In this document: piece after piece, positions 1 to 8,581 of the stretch | Numbering within the stretch: the stretch's first letter is position 1 | Layout of the letters: every line of letters begins with the position of its first letter | DNA from: CBDHGY01 sp965263325 | GTDB taxonomy: Bacteria > Pseudomonadota > Alphaproteobacteria > Caulobacterales > Hyphomonadaceae | Direction: 5' to 3' | Length of the DNA: 64,000 bases | Assembly (NCBI GenBank): GCA_965263325.1 | Contig: CBDHGY010000002.1 | Location: forward strand, 1,488,001 to 1,552,000 | Position numbers and translations under genes: made by a program | Notes under the pieces: generated by a model | What the model was told of the DNA's origin: nothing | Database searches by the model: none | Seen by the model: only the letters and a program-made list of their open reading frames with translations

Positions 1-69
1 CTCGGCTTTATCCAGCATCGCATTGATGTTGGAGTTGATGATGTCACCGAAGCGGGAAAACAGTCCCAT
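1..69 (-). CDS. pspA: Phage shock protein A, N-terminal 23 codons (partial)
   Basis: Only the first 23 codons lie in the window; the gene continues past the left edge. The peptide starts MGLFSRFGDIINSNINAMLD, the amphipathic N-terminal helix typical of PspA/IM30, which inserts into stressed inner membrane. PspA oligomers maintain the membrane and, in enterobacteria, bind and inhibit the activator PspF. The gene lies downstream of a small membrane-protein gene and a sigma-54-type promoter, with pspF divergent, which is the expected phage-shock arrangement. The identification rests on the N-terminal helix and this context. Confidence 0.9.
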   Translation of the reverse strand, partial: MGLFSRFGDIINSNINAMLDKAE

Positions 70-132
70 TTTGTTGGTATCCTTAAATCGTGTTTGGGGT
101 CCGTTTGGGGAAACTCAGCTCTTGGGTGGTCT

Positions 133-258
133 CTAGAAAAAGAAACCGCCAAGAAAAATGCCGACTGCGAAAAACATCCAGCTCTCTGCCGGACGGCTGG
201 CAAGCCAGCGACCGATGCGGCCTTCTTCTGGATCTCTGTAGTCATAGCGGTCGTTCAT
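133..258 (-). CDS. Small membrane protein (41 aa) ahead of pspA
   Basis: A 41-residue protein with a charged N-terminal half (MNDRYDYRDPEEGRIGRW) and a hydrophobic C-terminal end (WMFFAVGIFLGGFFF) that could form one membrane segment ending at the C-terminus. The ATG at 258 has a GGAGA ribosome-binding site 6-7 bases upstream. A longer reading from 315 is unlikely because that codon lies inside the sigma-54 promoter. It lies 63 bases before pspA and would be on the same stress-induced transcript. It is not a recognisable PspB or PspC, and I know no named family for it. A role as a membrane partner of PspA is inferred from position only. Confidence 0.6.
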   Translation of the reverse strand: MNDRYDYRDPEEGRIGRWLASRPAESWMFFAVGIFLGGFFF

Positions 259-310
259 TTCTGGTCTCCATTGAGTGTGGCCCCTCACAGGCCGTGAGCG
301 CTTCATAGAT

Positions 311-326
311 TTCAAGGACCGTGCCA
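311..326 (-). promoter_or_regulatory. Sigma-54 (-24/-12) promoter for the psp operon
   Basis: Read on the minus strand the site is TGGCACG-GTCC-TTGAA. The -24 element matches the consensus TGGCACG fully, the spacing to the -12 element is correct, and only the -12 GC is GA. It points at the 41-aa gene and pspA. The divergent gene encodes a PspF-type sigma-54 activator, so both halves of the regulatory circuit are present. Confidence 0.75.
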
Positions 327-460
327 GTTTTTTGGTAATTATCTAATACGTTGATTTTTTTGGTTATAATAACTTAGCGGTGGATTCTGATTCATCAATT
401 TAGTCATAATTACGAATTATAAATAGTAGATTTCGCTTATTCATATGCTATATTGACGAT

Positions 461-1507
461 ATGTTGCAGCCCCGCCCCGCACCTCAGTTGATTGGAGAAA
501 GCCCCGCCTGGCTCGGCGCGCTGGAGCATGTCAGCCGCATTGCGCCGCTAGAACGCCCGATCCTGATCATTGGTGAACGCGGCACAGGCAAAGAGCTCAT
601 CAGCGAGCGGATGCACTTTCTGTCAAAGCGATGGGAAGGCCCGTTCGTGAAAGTTAATTGCGCCGCGCTTTCGACTGAGTTGCTTGATAGCGAGCTGTTC
701 GGCCATGAACGCGGAGCCTTTACAGGCGCTACTGAGCGCCGCGCGGGCCGGTTTGAACTTGCCGATGGTGGCACAATCTTCCTCGACGAAATCGCAACGG
801 CCTCACGCTCCGTGCAGGAAAAGCTGCTGCGCGTCATCGAATATGGCGAGTTCCAGCGACTTGGCGGAGAAAAAGTGCTGACAACAAATGTCCGCGTCGT
901 CGCTGCGACCAATGTCGATCTACCCAGCATGGTGGAGCGCGGTGAGTTTCGTGCAGACCTGCTCGACCGGCTGGCCTTTGACGTGATCACCCTGCCCCCG
1001 CTGCGTGCGCGCCAGGAAGACATCAGCCTTCTTGCGGACTATTTTGCGCGCCGTCTTTGCCGCGAAATCCTCGAAGATTTCCCAGGCTTTGCCCCTTCCG
1101 CGATTGCCGCAATGAACGCTTATCATTGGCCGGGCAATGTGCGTGAGCTCCGGAATTTTGCCGAACGCACGACACATCGCTCTTTGGCCATTTCCCTAGT
1201 CGAGCCGGTTCGGTTTGACGAGGCGGCGCTCGATCCATTTGCCTCGCCCTTTCGGCCGGGCGCACAAAAGAAACCTGCAACGGAAACGTCCTCTTCAGTT
1301 CTAAAACCTCTGCCGCCTGCAGAGGTGCAGCTTGGGAATTTTGAGGCGCTCACACACGGCTTTGAAATGAAACTGATCGATGCCGCGCTTTCAGAATTTG
1401 GCGGCCATCAAGGCAAAGCAGCGGAGGCGCTCGGCCTGACTTATCATCAATTCCGCGGGCTTTTGCGAAAACATGGGTATGGGAAGAAGCCAGGAAGAGC
1501 GGCTTGA
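461..1507 (+). CDS. pspF: PspF-type sigma-54 transcriptional activator
   Basis: A 348-aa AAA+ enhancer-binding protein with no N-terminal sensory domain, as in PspF. Walker A is GERGTGKE (about residues 38-45), the sigma-54 contact loop GAFTGA is at about 85-90, and Walker B is GGTIFLDE (about 103-110). The AAA+ core ends with arginine-finger and sensor segments, and a Fis-type helix-turn-helix follows at about 310-340. It would activate the divergent psp promoter at 311-326 and be held inactive by PspA. The spacer before the C-terminal helix-turn-helix is proline-rich and longer than in enterobacterial PspF. Confidence 0.9.
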   Translation: MLQPRPAPQLIGESPAWLGALEHVSRIAPLERPILIIGERGTGKELISERMHFLSKRWEGPFVKVNCAALSTELLDSELFGHERGAFTGATERRAGRFELADGGTIFLDEIATASRSVQEKLLRVIEYGEFQRLGGEKVLTTNVRVVAATNVDLPSMVERGEFRADLLDRLAFDVITLPPLRARQEDISLLADYFARRLCREILEDFPGFAPSAIAAMNAYHWPGNVRELRNFAERTTHRSLAISLVEPVRFDEAALDPFASPFRPGAQKKPATETSSSVLKPLPPAEVQLGNFEALTHGFEMKLIDAALSEFGGHQGKAAEALGLTYHQFRGLLRKHGYGKKPGRAA

Positions 1508-1547
1508 GATACTGATTTCCGAGCCGATCGTGAAAATGGCAAAGCGC

Positions 1548-2165
1548 TTACTCAGCCGCCGCCTCGTCCCGCGAGCCGCCCCGTGCCCACGGCGCATATT
1601 TCGAAATCCAGCCGGCGCGCTCATCGGCTTCGCGTAGCTGCTTATCCAGCTCAGCCATCGTGCGCGAAAAATCAGCAGACGTCTCCTTGCGCCATGCGCG
1701 TTCTGTCCGCGCGAGAATATAAGCCAGCCCCGCCGCGCGCAGGCCCATGGGCAAATCGCCTTGCGCATCCAGTCCGGCCGAGGCAAGCGCCCACCGCGCC
1801 GAATTCAATCGCGCTTTTGCAAGCCTTGCGAGACGGGCAGGATTGCGTTCACGCCAGTGCTGCAAACTAAGCAGCCCTGCACGGTTTTCTTCCATTTGCT
1901 CGAAGCGCAGCATGATCACATCAAACAGGCGCTCTCGCGGCGGGTTTTCCATATCCGCGGCCTCAGCTGACATCGCTTTGTCCAGCATCGGCTCCACCGC
2001 TGCGGCAATATCGCGTTTATCTGCGACGCCGTGAAACTCGGACAACTCTAATCCAGCCTCTTTTGCGATGTCAGCGAGCGTAAGCTCCGCCCACGGATTT
2101 TCGCCAGCAAGCTTTAGCGCCGCTTCAACACCTTTACGGACAATCGTCTCTCTGGCTTTGGCCAT
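1548..2165 (-). CDS. TetR-family transcriptional regulator
   Basis: A 205-aa protein with an N-terminal helix-turn-helix (about residues 8-55, including LTLADIAKEAGLELSEFHGV) and a helical ligand-binding/dimer domain typical of TetR regulators. It starts only three bases after the end of proC on the same strand, so it is the last gene of a ybjN-proC-tetR unit. The C-terminal domain does not identify a ligand. Its targets cannot be read from the sequence. Confidence 0.8.
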   Translation of the reverse strand: MAKARETIVRKGVEAALKLAGENPWAELTLADIAKEAGLELSEFHGVADKRDIAAAVEPMLDKAMSAEAADMENPPRERLFDVIMLRFEQMEENRAGLLSLQHWRERNPARLARLAKARLNSARWALASAGLDAQGDLPMGLRAAGLAYILARTERAWRKETSADFSRTMAELDKQLREADERAGWISKYAPWARGGSRDEAAAE

Positions 2166-2168
2166 GGG

Positions 2169-2975
2169 TCAGCTCTCCTCGGAAAGCTCCCGGTCGCGCG
2201 CTGCCGCGGCCTTCAAGGCTTTCTCAAATAGAGATGGCATCGCATCGGGCTGCATCAAGACATCTAGGGCAGCTTTTGTGACCCCACCCGGAGACGTCAC
2301 AGCTTCGCGCAGCGCGGAGGGTGGCTCTCCGGAACTTCCCATCAACGAAGCACCGCCAATGACCGTCTGCCTTGCAATACGTTGGGCAAGCTCAGGATCG
2401 AGCCCTTGCGCAACGCCGGCGGCAGCCATGACTTCAGCAAGCAGGTATACATAGGCTGGGCCGCACCCGGATACGGTTGTTGCCGCAATCAGGTGATCTT
2501 CGCTCATCGGGCCTTCAACACGCCCGAGCGGCTCAAGCAATTGGCGCGCGGCCGTAACGTCGGAGCCTATCAAATCTGGCGGGACAGAAAATAAGGTGAC
2601 GCCCTGTCCGATCGATCCGGGTGTGTTCGGCATTACGCGCACGATACGCTGCGTTCCGAGACGATCCTGCAAACTGCGAAGCGTTATGGCCGCCATGATG
2701 GAAATGACGAGCGTTTTAGGACTGATCCAAGTCCGGATCTCGTCAACAACATTGCCAAAAACTTGCGGCTTTACAGCGACCACGACCACATCGATTTCAT
2801 GGGGCTCAGGATTGATGGAGGCAATCGCCGCCCGTTCCCAACCGAGGACCCGCTCAGACGGCACCGGATCAATCACGCTCAGCGCCGGACGATCTTTCGT
2901 TCGCAGCCACCCTTCGGCAAGTGCAGAGCCCATTCGCCCTGCACCAATCAATGCGATGGACTCAGGCTTCCCCAT
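2169..2975 (-). CDS. proC: Pyrroline-5-carboxylate reductase
   Basis: A 268-aa enzyme that reduces 1-pyrroline-5-carboxylate to proline with NAD(P)H, the last step of proline synthesis. The N-terminal Rossmann motif is ALIGAGRMGSALAEGW. Further family signatures are VVAVKPQ, VRVMPNTP, TVSGCGPAYVYLLAE and the C-terminal SPGGVTKAALDVL. The ATG at 2975 gives the usual N-terminus; an in-frame GTG at 3014 would add 13 unlikely residues. The start overlaps the end of the upstream ybjN-like gene by 14 bases, suggesting translational coupling. Confidence 0.95.
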   Translation of the reverse strand: MGKPESIALIGAGRMGSALAEGWLRTKDRPALSVIDPVPSERVLGWERAAIASINPEPHEIDVVVVAVKPQVFGNVVDEIRTWISPKTLVISIMAAITLRSLQDRLGTQRIVRVMPNTPGSIGQGVTLFSVPPDLIGSDVTAARQLLEPLGRVEGPMSEDHLIAATTVSGCGPAYVYLLAEVMAAAGVAQGLDPELAQRIARQTVIGGASLMGSSGEPPSALREAVTSPGGVTKAALDVLMQPDAMPSLFEKALKAAAARDRELSEES

Positions 2976-3465
2976 GGGTTTCGAAGAGCGCACCTTCCAT
3001 GGATTCGCGCGCACTTTTGCCGGCCCAAATCAGGAAGTTAAACGCTGGAATGAATTTATCTGCGGCATCTGCAGCCGCTGACATCACGGCGCTCACTTCA
3101 CCTTCCGTCGGCTCATCGCGGCCAATCAATGGAAGCGTGTGGCGATAAAGGATGACGCCCTCATCTGGCCAATAATCAAAGTGGCCAAGCCAAAGCCGCT
3201 CATTAATCATCATGACGAGCTCAGACACGCGTTCGGCCCGTGCGGCTTGCGCTTTAATGTCTAATGTCAGGGAAAAATGCACCGCAACTGGATTGTCGCG
3301 CCACACGAACAATCCTCCCATATCGCCCCAGCGCGTTGGAACAACACACTGAATTGCCGTCTCTTCATCTCGCTCGTGCGGCCAGCCAGCGACCTCCAGC
3401 GAGCTTTCGATGACGGCAAGAGGATCTGCGTCGATGGCAATATCACTCATGAAATCAAGAGCCAT
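2962..3465 (-). CDS. YbjN domain-containing protein
   Basis: A 167-aa protein of the YbjN/sensory-transduction-regulator-like family. Typical features are the LAVIESSLEVAGWPHERDEE start, a central beta-sheet, and the ending in which a long helix leads to FIPAFNFLIWAGKS. Alphaproteobacterial members commonly sit upstream of proC, as here. The ATG at 3465 is preceded by a strong GGAGGT site at the correct distance, which decides the start against an upstream in-frame codon at 3516. Its molecular role is unknown; in enterobacteria YbjN affects motility and stress phenotypes. Confidence 0.85.
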   Translation of the reverse strand: MALDFMSDIAIDADPLAVIESSLEVAGWPHERDEETAIQCVVPTRWGDMGGLFVWRDNPVAVHFSLTLDIKAQAARAERVSELVMMINERLWLGHFDYWPDEGVILYRHTLPLIGRDEPTEGEVSAVMSAAADAADKFIPAFNFLIWAGKSARESMEGALFETHGEA

Positions 3466-3562
3466 AGGGGGAATACCTCCATATGTTTTGGCGGTTCTTA
3501 AGTCAGACGCTACCACTCACTGAAAGCATGACAAGCGTGTTCGCGCAGCATGTCCACAGCGA

Positions 3563-3817
3563 TCAGCTTTTTTCCCCAAGCCTGGCCTCTAGTTCCGCCA
3601 TTCTGGCTTCTAGCGCCTCAACCCTTTCAAGTGCGGTTCGGGCAAGCGTTTTCAGGGCTTCCACTTCGTCTCGCTCCGCAAGGTCCATATCCGTAATCAT
3701 GGCGCGAACCCTTGCCTGCATAGCGGTTTTCGCCTCATCTCCCGCTGATCTGGCCGCGCCCATTGCGCCTGTCATTAACCCAGCGATATCATCGAGCAGT
3801 GGATTTCCCTTGGCCAT
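3563..3817 (-). CDS. ubiK: Ubiquinone biosynthesis accessory factor UbiK
   Basis: An 84-aa BMFP/YqiC protein. It has an N-terminal amphipathic segment (NPLLDDIAGLMTGAMGAARS) and a C-terminal trimeric coiled coil with heptads (LERVEALEARMAELEARL). The family binds lipid and helps the UbiJ-UbiI complex make ubiquinone. Length and both halves match the family. It is transcribed divergently from lgt, a common arrangement in alphaproteobacteria. Confidence 0.88.
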   Translation of the reverse strand: MAKGNPLLDDIAGLMTGAMGAARSAGDEAKTAMQARVRAMITDMDLAERDEVEALKTLARTALERVEALEARMAELEARLGEKS

Positions 3818-3889
3818 ACGGCTAGTCCTTAAAAATTGTTACAGTTTCAGCCTAACAGATAGGCACCGGGCCAGACAGGATAAAGACCC

Positions 3890-4855
3890 ATGATTGCAGA
3901 GTTTGCCGCAGGGGCGCTGAGCTTTCCAGAGTTCAGCCCGGCTATTTTTACGCTTCCAAACCCCTTTGGCGAAGGCGGATTTCCGATCCGTTGGTATGCG
4001 CTGGCGTACATCACAGGGATCGCTCTCGGCTGGTGGTACGTTCAGCAAATGATCAAGAAACCCGCGCTCTTTGGCGGGGAAAGCCCAGCGACGAAAGAAC
4101 AGGTCGATGATCTGATTTTCTGGATCATGCTGGGGATCATTCTGGGCGGCCGGCTTGGCTACATCCTGTTTTACACAAACGGGGCCTGGATCAGCAATCC
4201 GCTATCAATCTTGAAGGTGTGGGAAGGCGGTATGTCTTTTCATGGCGGCTTTATTGGCGTTTGCCTTGCGATTTTTTTCGTGACTCGAAAACAGGGCAAC
4301 AGTGCAAAACTTCCAAATATTGCCGACATGGCGGCGATTGTTGCCCCAATCGGCATCTTATTTGGCCGGCTTGCGAACTTTACGAATGCAGAACTTTATG
4401 GACGTCACACAACAAGCTCTCTCGGTGTAATTTTTCCGGAAGGGAATGCGGGTGAAGGCACTCCTCCCGCCTATAGCTGGAGCAAAGGTGAGTGGGTTTA
4501 TTGTACTGATCCCGGTCAAACATGTGCAGCCGAAACACCGCGTCATGCCAGCCAGCTTTATGAAGCAGGCCTGGAAGGCTTGCTGCCGGTCATCATTCTC
4601 AGCATTGGAGCTTACAAGTTCGGCTGGCTCAAACGTCCCTGGCTCTGCACAGGACTGTTTGTATTAATGTATGGCGTCGGGCGATCCATCGCCGAAAACT
4701 TTAGAATGCCCGACCCGCATATCGGCTTCTTGTTTGGCACAGGATGGCTGACACAGGGAATGGTGCTCTCAGCCCTCATGCCGCTGATCGGTATTGCGCT
4801 CGTCTGGTATGCGCTTCGCCGCCCTGCGACCGGATCCGGTGCGGCGAAAGCGTGA
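3890..4855 (+). CDS. lgt: Prolipoprotein diacylglyceryl transferase
   Basis: A 321-aa inner-membrane enzyme that transfers diacylglycerol from phosphatidylglycerol to the lipobox cysteine of prolipoproteins. It has about seven membrane segments. Hallmarks are the MSFHGGFIGV loop with the essential His-Gly-Gly, and GRLANFTNAELYGR, the family signature carrying essential Asn and Glu residues. Its substrates in this window include several predicted lipoproteins (the M13 peptidase, carbonic anhydrase, the NodT-type channel and the large lipoprotein at 45.9 kb). Its stop overlaps the next gene by four bases (GTGA). Confidence 0.96.
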   Translation: MIAEFAAGALSFPEFSPAIFTLPNPFGEGGFPIRWYALAYITGIALGWWYVQQMIKKPALFGGESPATKEQVDDLIFWIMLGIILGGRLGYILFYTNGAWISNPLSILKVWEGGMSFHGGFIGVCLAIFFVTRKQGNSAKLPNIADMAAIVAPIGILFGRLANFTNAELYGRHTTSSLGVIFPEGNAGEGTPPAYSWSKGEWVYCTDPGQTCAAETPRHASQLYEAGLEGLLPVIILSIGAYKFGWLKRPWLCTGLFVLMYGVGRSIAENFRMPDPHIGFLFGTGWLTQGMVLSALMPLIGIALVWYALRRPATGSGAAKA

Positions 4856-5892
4856 GTCTCAAAAAACGCTTGATCGAAATGATCCGCGCAAACGGGCCCC
4901 TGCCCGTTTCAGTATACATGCAGCTTTGCCTGCATGATCCGGAAGAAGGGTACTATGCCGTGCGCCCAGGTCTGGGGACAGACTTCATAACCGCACCCGA
5001 AATCAGCCAGATATTCGGAGAGCTGCTCGGCTTGTGGGCCGCGCATGAATGGCAGGCAATGGGCTCACCGAGCAACGTGAACCTGATCGAGTTCGGCCCG
5101 GGACGTGGTACGTTGATGGCTGATGCAATCCGAGCTGTTCGCGGCGCGCCGTTTTACAGTGCACTGTCTCTAAACTTGATCGAGCCGAGCCCTGCACTCC
5201 GCAATGCTCAAACTGAACAGCTGGGAGAGGTCTCCCCCCGATTTGCGTCCGAGCTCAGCGACATCCCGGCGGGCCATTCGATCATCCTTGCCAATGAGTA
5301 TCTCGACTGCTTGCCTGCGCGCCAGTTTGTCATGTCAAACGGGGAATGGAGAGAGCGCGTAGTCGGTGTCGATGAACATGGCGCACTAACTTTTGGTATG
5401 TCTGCTGATCGCGCGCCCAACACACCGGCAAACACGACTGGCACCGCCGAACTTCAGCCCGGTTTGGAATTGCTGGTAGATCAATTAAAACGCCGCCGCG
5501 AGGCAGGCGGCATTTTCCGTGCGCTTTTCATTGATTATGGCACGGTTGATGGCTCGCCCGGCGACACACTCCGCGCCTACAAAAACGGGCAGCAGCTCCA
5601 TCCGCTTGCTGAGCCCGGAGGAACTGATCTTACAGTCGATGTCGATTTCGCGCGTTTGCATTCCCTTGCAGAAAAAGCTGGACTGGACGTGGCCGGACCA
5701 ATCAGCCAGGGCGGCTTCCTAATGCGTCTCGGCGTTGAGGAGCGTATGCAAGCGCTCATTGACGCAAACCCAAATGGCGCGGAAGACCTCTATAAAGGTG
5801 CCCGCAAGCTCGTTGATCCAAGCGAAATGGGTGAGCGTTTCAAAGTGATCTGTCTCTCAACACCAGGCTTGCCGATGCCGGCGGGTTTCTAA
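4852..5892 (+). CDS. SAM-dependent methyltransferase, NDUFAF7/MidA family
   Basis: A 346-aa class I methyltransferase of the DUF185 family. The N-terminal part contains FITAPEISQIFGELLGLWAA and the SAM-binding motif NLIEFGPGRGTLM; ANEYLDCLPARQFV follows in the core. Mitochondrial NDUFAF7 methylates an arginine of the 49-kDa complex I subunit; the bacterial substrate is not established. The GTG start at 4852 overlaps the lgt stop codon (GTGA), which favours it over an ATG at 4744 that would lie inside lgt in another frame. It is co-transcribed with lgt and pgeF. Confidence 0.88.
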   Translation: MSLKKRLIEMIRANGPLPVSVYMQLCLHDPEEGYYAVRPGLGTDFITAPEISQIFGELLGLWAAHEWQAMGSPSNVNLIEFGPGRGTLMADAIRAVRGAPFYSALSLNLIEPSPALRNAQTEQLGEVSPRFASELSDIPAGHSIILANEYLDCLPARQFVMSNGEWRERVVGVDEHGALTFGMSADRAPNTPANTTGTAELQPGLELLVDQLKRRREAGGIFRALFIDYGTVDGSPGDTLRAYKNGQQLHPLAEPGGTDLTVDVDFARLHSLAEKAGLDVAGPISQGGFLMRLGVEERMQALIDANPNGAEDLYKGARKLVDPSEMGERFKVICLSTPGLPMPAGF

Positions 5893-5904
5893 ATAAGGTT
5901 CATC

Positions 5905-6672
5905 ATGACAGAAATTCCCGTTCACCAGTCCGCCAAGCTTAATGAGCTGAAAGGTATTCGCCATGGATTTTTTGGGAGGCGCGGGGGCGTCTCCAAAGGT
6001 CTCTATGCCAGTTTGAATGTCGGCGAGGGATCAGATGATGATCCGGGCGCGGTAGAGCAGAACCGGTGGCGCGTCCAGGAGGTGATGGGCGCAGCACACA
6101 TGCAATCTGTATTTCAAGTCCACTCGCCAGACGTGATCACGCTGCGCGGTCCTCTGGAGGAGCGCCCTGAAGGTGACGCAATGGTTACCGATGCGCGCGG
6201 CCTTGCGCTTTGTATCCTGACGGCCGATTGTGTACCGATCCTGTTCGCCGATGTAAAAGCGGGCCTCGTCGGTGCGGCGCATGCCGGATGGAAGGGTGCA
6301 CTTCACGGCGTCGCAGAAAACACCGTTGAAGCTATGGTTCAGAACGGCGCGAAGCCGAAAAATATCCGGGCCGCGATCGGGCCCTGCATCGGGCAAGCCT
6401 CTTACGAGGTTGGCCCGGAATATCGCGACACGGTTCTGGCAGGTGCCCCATGGGCAGAAAACCTGTTCCATCCTGGCAGTGGGGACCGGTTACACTTCAA
6501 CATTCAGACCTTTGTGAAAAACCGGCTTATGAAGTTGAACCTCGGCTGGGTAGACGTGATCGATCATGACACCTGCGCTATGGAAGATGTCTACTTCTCC
6601 AATCGCCGCCGCAACCATCGCGGCGAACCGGATTATGGCAGGAATGCATCGGTGATTATGCTGACAGGATAG
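5905..6672 (+). CDS. pgeF: Peptidoglycan editing factor (YfiH/laccase-domain)
   Basis: A 255-aa protein of the multicopper polyphenol oxidase/YfiH family. Metal-site residues are in LTADCVPILFAD, AAHAGWKGALHG and the GPCIGQASYEVG segment. In E. coli PgeF removes L-serine wrongly placed in muropeptides; the family has also been reported to act as purine nucleoside enzymes. The C-terminal NRRRNHRGEPDYGRNASVI signature is intact. It lies 12 bases after the methyltransferase gene and is followed closely by a membrane protein gene, suggesting one operon from lgt onward. Confidence 0.92.
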   Translation: MTEIPVHQSAKLNELKGIRHGFFGRRGGVSKGLYASLNVGEGSDDDPGAVEQNRWRVQEVMGAAHMQSVFQVHSPDVITLRGPLEERPEGDAMVTDARGLALCILTADCVPILFADVKAGLVGAAHAGWKGALHGVAENTVEAMVQNGAKPKNIRAAIGPCIGQASYEVGPEYRDTVLAGAPWAENLFHPGSGDRLHFNIQTFVKNRLMKLNLGWVDVIDHDTCAMEDVYFSNRRRNHRGEPDYGRNASVIMLTG

Positions 6673-6681
6673 GAGGTGCGC

Positions 6682-7311
6682 GTGAGCACTTTTAGGATTA
6701 TTTGGGCTGCGGTGCTGGTCCTCGTCTATGCGGTATTCTGGTTTTGGTACGGCGGAAATGGCAAGCCGCTCACGGAAGCCGAAGGCCGAGCTCTTATTGA
6801 GCGAATTGAAACACTGCACCGCAACGCGAGCGGCGCGCTTCCAAGCTCTGATTTTCTTGAGAATATGGAAGACATGATCCGCCGAGACGACGGTAAAGAG
6901 TTTTATGCCATCAATTTGGAACGCGTTAAGAAAGGCCCTGAAGCAGAAGCTGCTGACGCGACCTATGCAAGTCACGTCATTCCGGCGCTCATCAGACGCG
7001 GAAGCTTTCCAGTCTATGTGGGTAATCGCGCTGGGCTGATGCTTGGCAAGCAAGGCAATGAGATCGACCGCGTCGCGATCGTTCGCTACCGCTCTCTGCG
7101 GGACCTTCTGGATATGAACACCGATCCAGCAATGATCGAAGGCGCACCGTACAAATTTGCGTCCTTAGTTCACACTGAGGTGTTTATAACGCGGCCCGTG
7201 ATTTCCGCGGTCCATGTTCGCGCGACTGTCGCTCTCATACTCATTCTCTTCGGCTGGATGGGGATTAAACTGGCAAACTGGATCGCACGTCGGCGCGCAC
7301 CTGTTTCTTAA
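6682..7311 (+). CDS. Membrane protein of unknown function
   Basis: A 209-aa protein with one N-terminal membrane segment (FRIIWAAVLVLVYAVFWFWY) and one near the C-terminus (VRATVALILILFGWMGIKLA), enclosing a soluble domain of about 150 residues that would lie in the periplasm. A perfect AGGAGG sits at 6671-6676, so GTG 6682 is the better start; the GTG at 6676 overlaps the site itself. It follows pgeF by nine bases. I recognise no domain; a cell-envelope role is suggested only by its lgt-pgeF neighbours. Confidence 0.75.
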   Translation: MSTFRIIWAAVLVLVYAVFWFWYGGNGKPLTEAEGRALIERIETLHRNASGALPSSDFLENMEDMIRRDDGKEFYAINLERVKKGPEAEAADATYASHVIPALIRRGSFPVYVGNRAGLMLGKQGNEIDRVAIVRYRSLRDLLDMNTDPAMIEGAPYKFASLVHTEVFITRPVISAVHVRATVALILILFGWMGIKLANWIARRRAPVS

Positions 7312-7419
7312 AAGCCGCTACTGGCGTTTTTCACACACGATTCCATCAAATGGGCGGTTGCGACTCGCGCTCGATTGTTACAATAGCGTGACAACTTTCC
7401 GGGCTGGAGTTCAACACTG

Positions 7420-8352
7420 ATGAAGCTACTCACCTGTAACGCGAACCGTCCTTTGGCTGAAGACATCGCGGACTACCTTGATGCGCCCCTAACTGACACA
7501 GAGGTCAAGACCTTCTCTGATCAGGAAATTTTTGTTCGTATCAACGAAAATGTACGCGGCGAAGATGTCTTTATCATCCAGTCAACATCTTACCCTGCCA
7601 ATGACAATCTGATGCAATTGCTGATCTGCATGGATGCGTTAAAGCGCGCATCAGCAAAACGCATCACCGCGGTGATCCCCTATTTCGGCTATGCTCGGCA
7701 AGACCGAAAGACGGACGGACGGACGCCCATCTCGGCCAAGCTCGTCGCAAATCTCATCTGTACGGCCGGCGCTGACCGTGTTCTCACGGTTGATCTCCAC
7801 GCCGGGCAAATCCAAGGCTTCTTTGATGTACCGACGGATAATCTGTTTGCAGTTCCGGTAATCGAGAAAGACATCAAAGAGCGTTTCAATGGCGATAAAA
7901 TGGTCGTCGTTTCACCCGATGTTGGCGGCGTGGTGCGCGCGCGTGCGCTTGCCAAGCGGATAGGTGCAGATCTGGCGATTGTTGATAAGCGCCGACCAGA
8001 GGCTGGTAAATCGGAAGTGATGAATATTATTGGCGAAGTGGACGGGCACCGATGCATCATGATCGATGACATCTGCGACAGTGGCGGCACATTGTGCAAC
8101 GCGGCCGCGGCGCTGAAAGAACAAGGTGCCACCAATGTGAGCGCTTATGTTACCCATGGTGTGCTGTCCAATAATGCTGTTGGGCGCGTGGAAAAGTCTG
8201 TTCTGGATGAGCTCGTCACGTGCGACACAATTCAGCCTGGTGATGATGCCCGAAAATCAAAATCGGTACGCATACTGCCCATGGCCCCTCTTCTCGGTGA
8301 AGCGATCCGCCGTATCGCAAATGAGGAAAGCGTCTCGAAACTCTTCGACTAA
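7420..8352 (+). CDS. prs: Ribose-phosphate pyrophosphokinase
   Basis: A 310-aa enzyme that makes PRPP from ribose 5-phosphate and ATP for nucleotide, histidine and tryptophan synthesis. Signatures are FSDQEIFVRINENVRGEDVF (ATP-site region), PYFGYARQDRK, VVSPDVGGVVRARALAKR and the PRPP-binding loop IMIDDICDSGGTL. The length matches class I synthetases. It stands alone on the plus strand after a 108-base gap and is followed by a small membrane-protein frame. Confidence 0.97.
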   Translation: MKLLTCNANRPLAEDIADYLDAPLTDTEVKTFSDQEIFVRINENVRGEDVFIIQSTSYPANDNLMQLLICMDALKRASAKRITAVIPYFGYARQDRKTDGRTPISAKLVANLICTAGADRVLTVDLHAGQIQGFFDVPTDNLFAVPVIEKDIKERFNGDKMVVVSPDVGGVVRARALAKRIGADLAIVDKRRPEAGKSEVMNIIGEVDGHRCIMIDDICDSGGTLCNAAAALKEQGATNVSAYVTHGVLSNNAVGRVEKSVLDELVTCDTIQPGDDARKSKSVRILPMAPLLGEAIRRIANEESVSKLFD

Positions 8353-8428
8353 GCTTTCGCTCGCAGGAAAAATTAAAACTCCCCAAACTTCTCCTTGATA
8401 CAAGACCATAGGATTGGGAGAAATTTCC

Positions 8429-8572
8429 ATGCGCAACAACCCCTTTGAAAGCCTATTTGGCCTGAGCTTTGGCAGGTTCCTCCAATCATTGGCTGACAAA
8501 CTCTATAAGCTTGCTGCGCTCTCTATAGGGTTTGCGATATTCGCAATTGTCGTCACAATTGCTGTCCCATAG
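8429..8572 (+). CDS. Possible small membrane protein (47 aa) after prs
   Basis: A short frame encoding 47 residues with one C-terminal hydrophobic segment (AALSIGFAIFAIVVTIAVP) after an amphipathic start (MRNNPFESLFGLSFGRFLQS). A GGGAG site lies 8 bases before the ATG. The frame uses the spacer between prs and the convergent NTF2-like gene, where little else is visible. I know no family for it. The ribosome site and the clean hydrophobic helix support a gene; its short length is against certainty. Confidence 0.4.
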   Translation: MRNNPFESLFGLSFGRFLQSLADKLYKLAALSIGFAIFAIVVTIAVP

Positions 8573-8581
8573 CTCAACAGC

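Noticed and set aside
484..1023. 179-aa frame antisense to pspF
   Set aside because: Serine/arginine-rich shadow of a well-conserved AAA+ gene.
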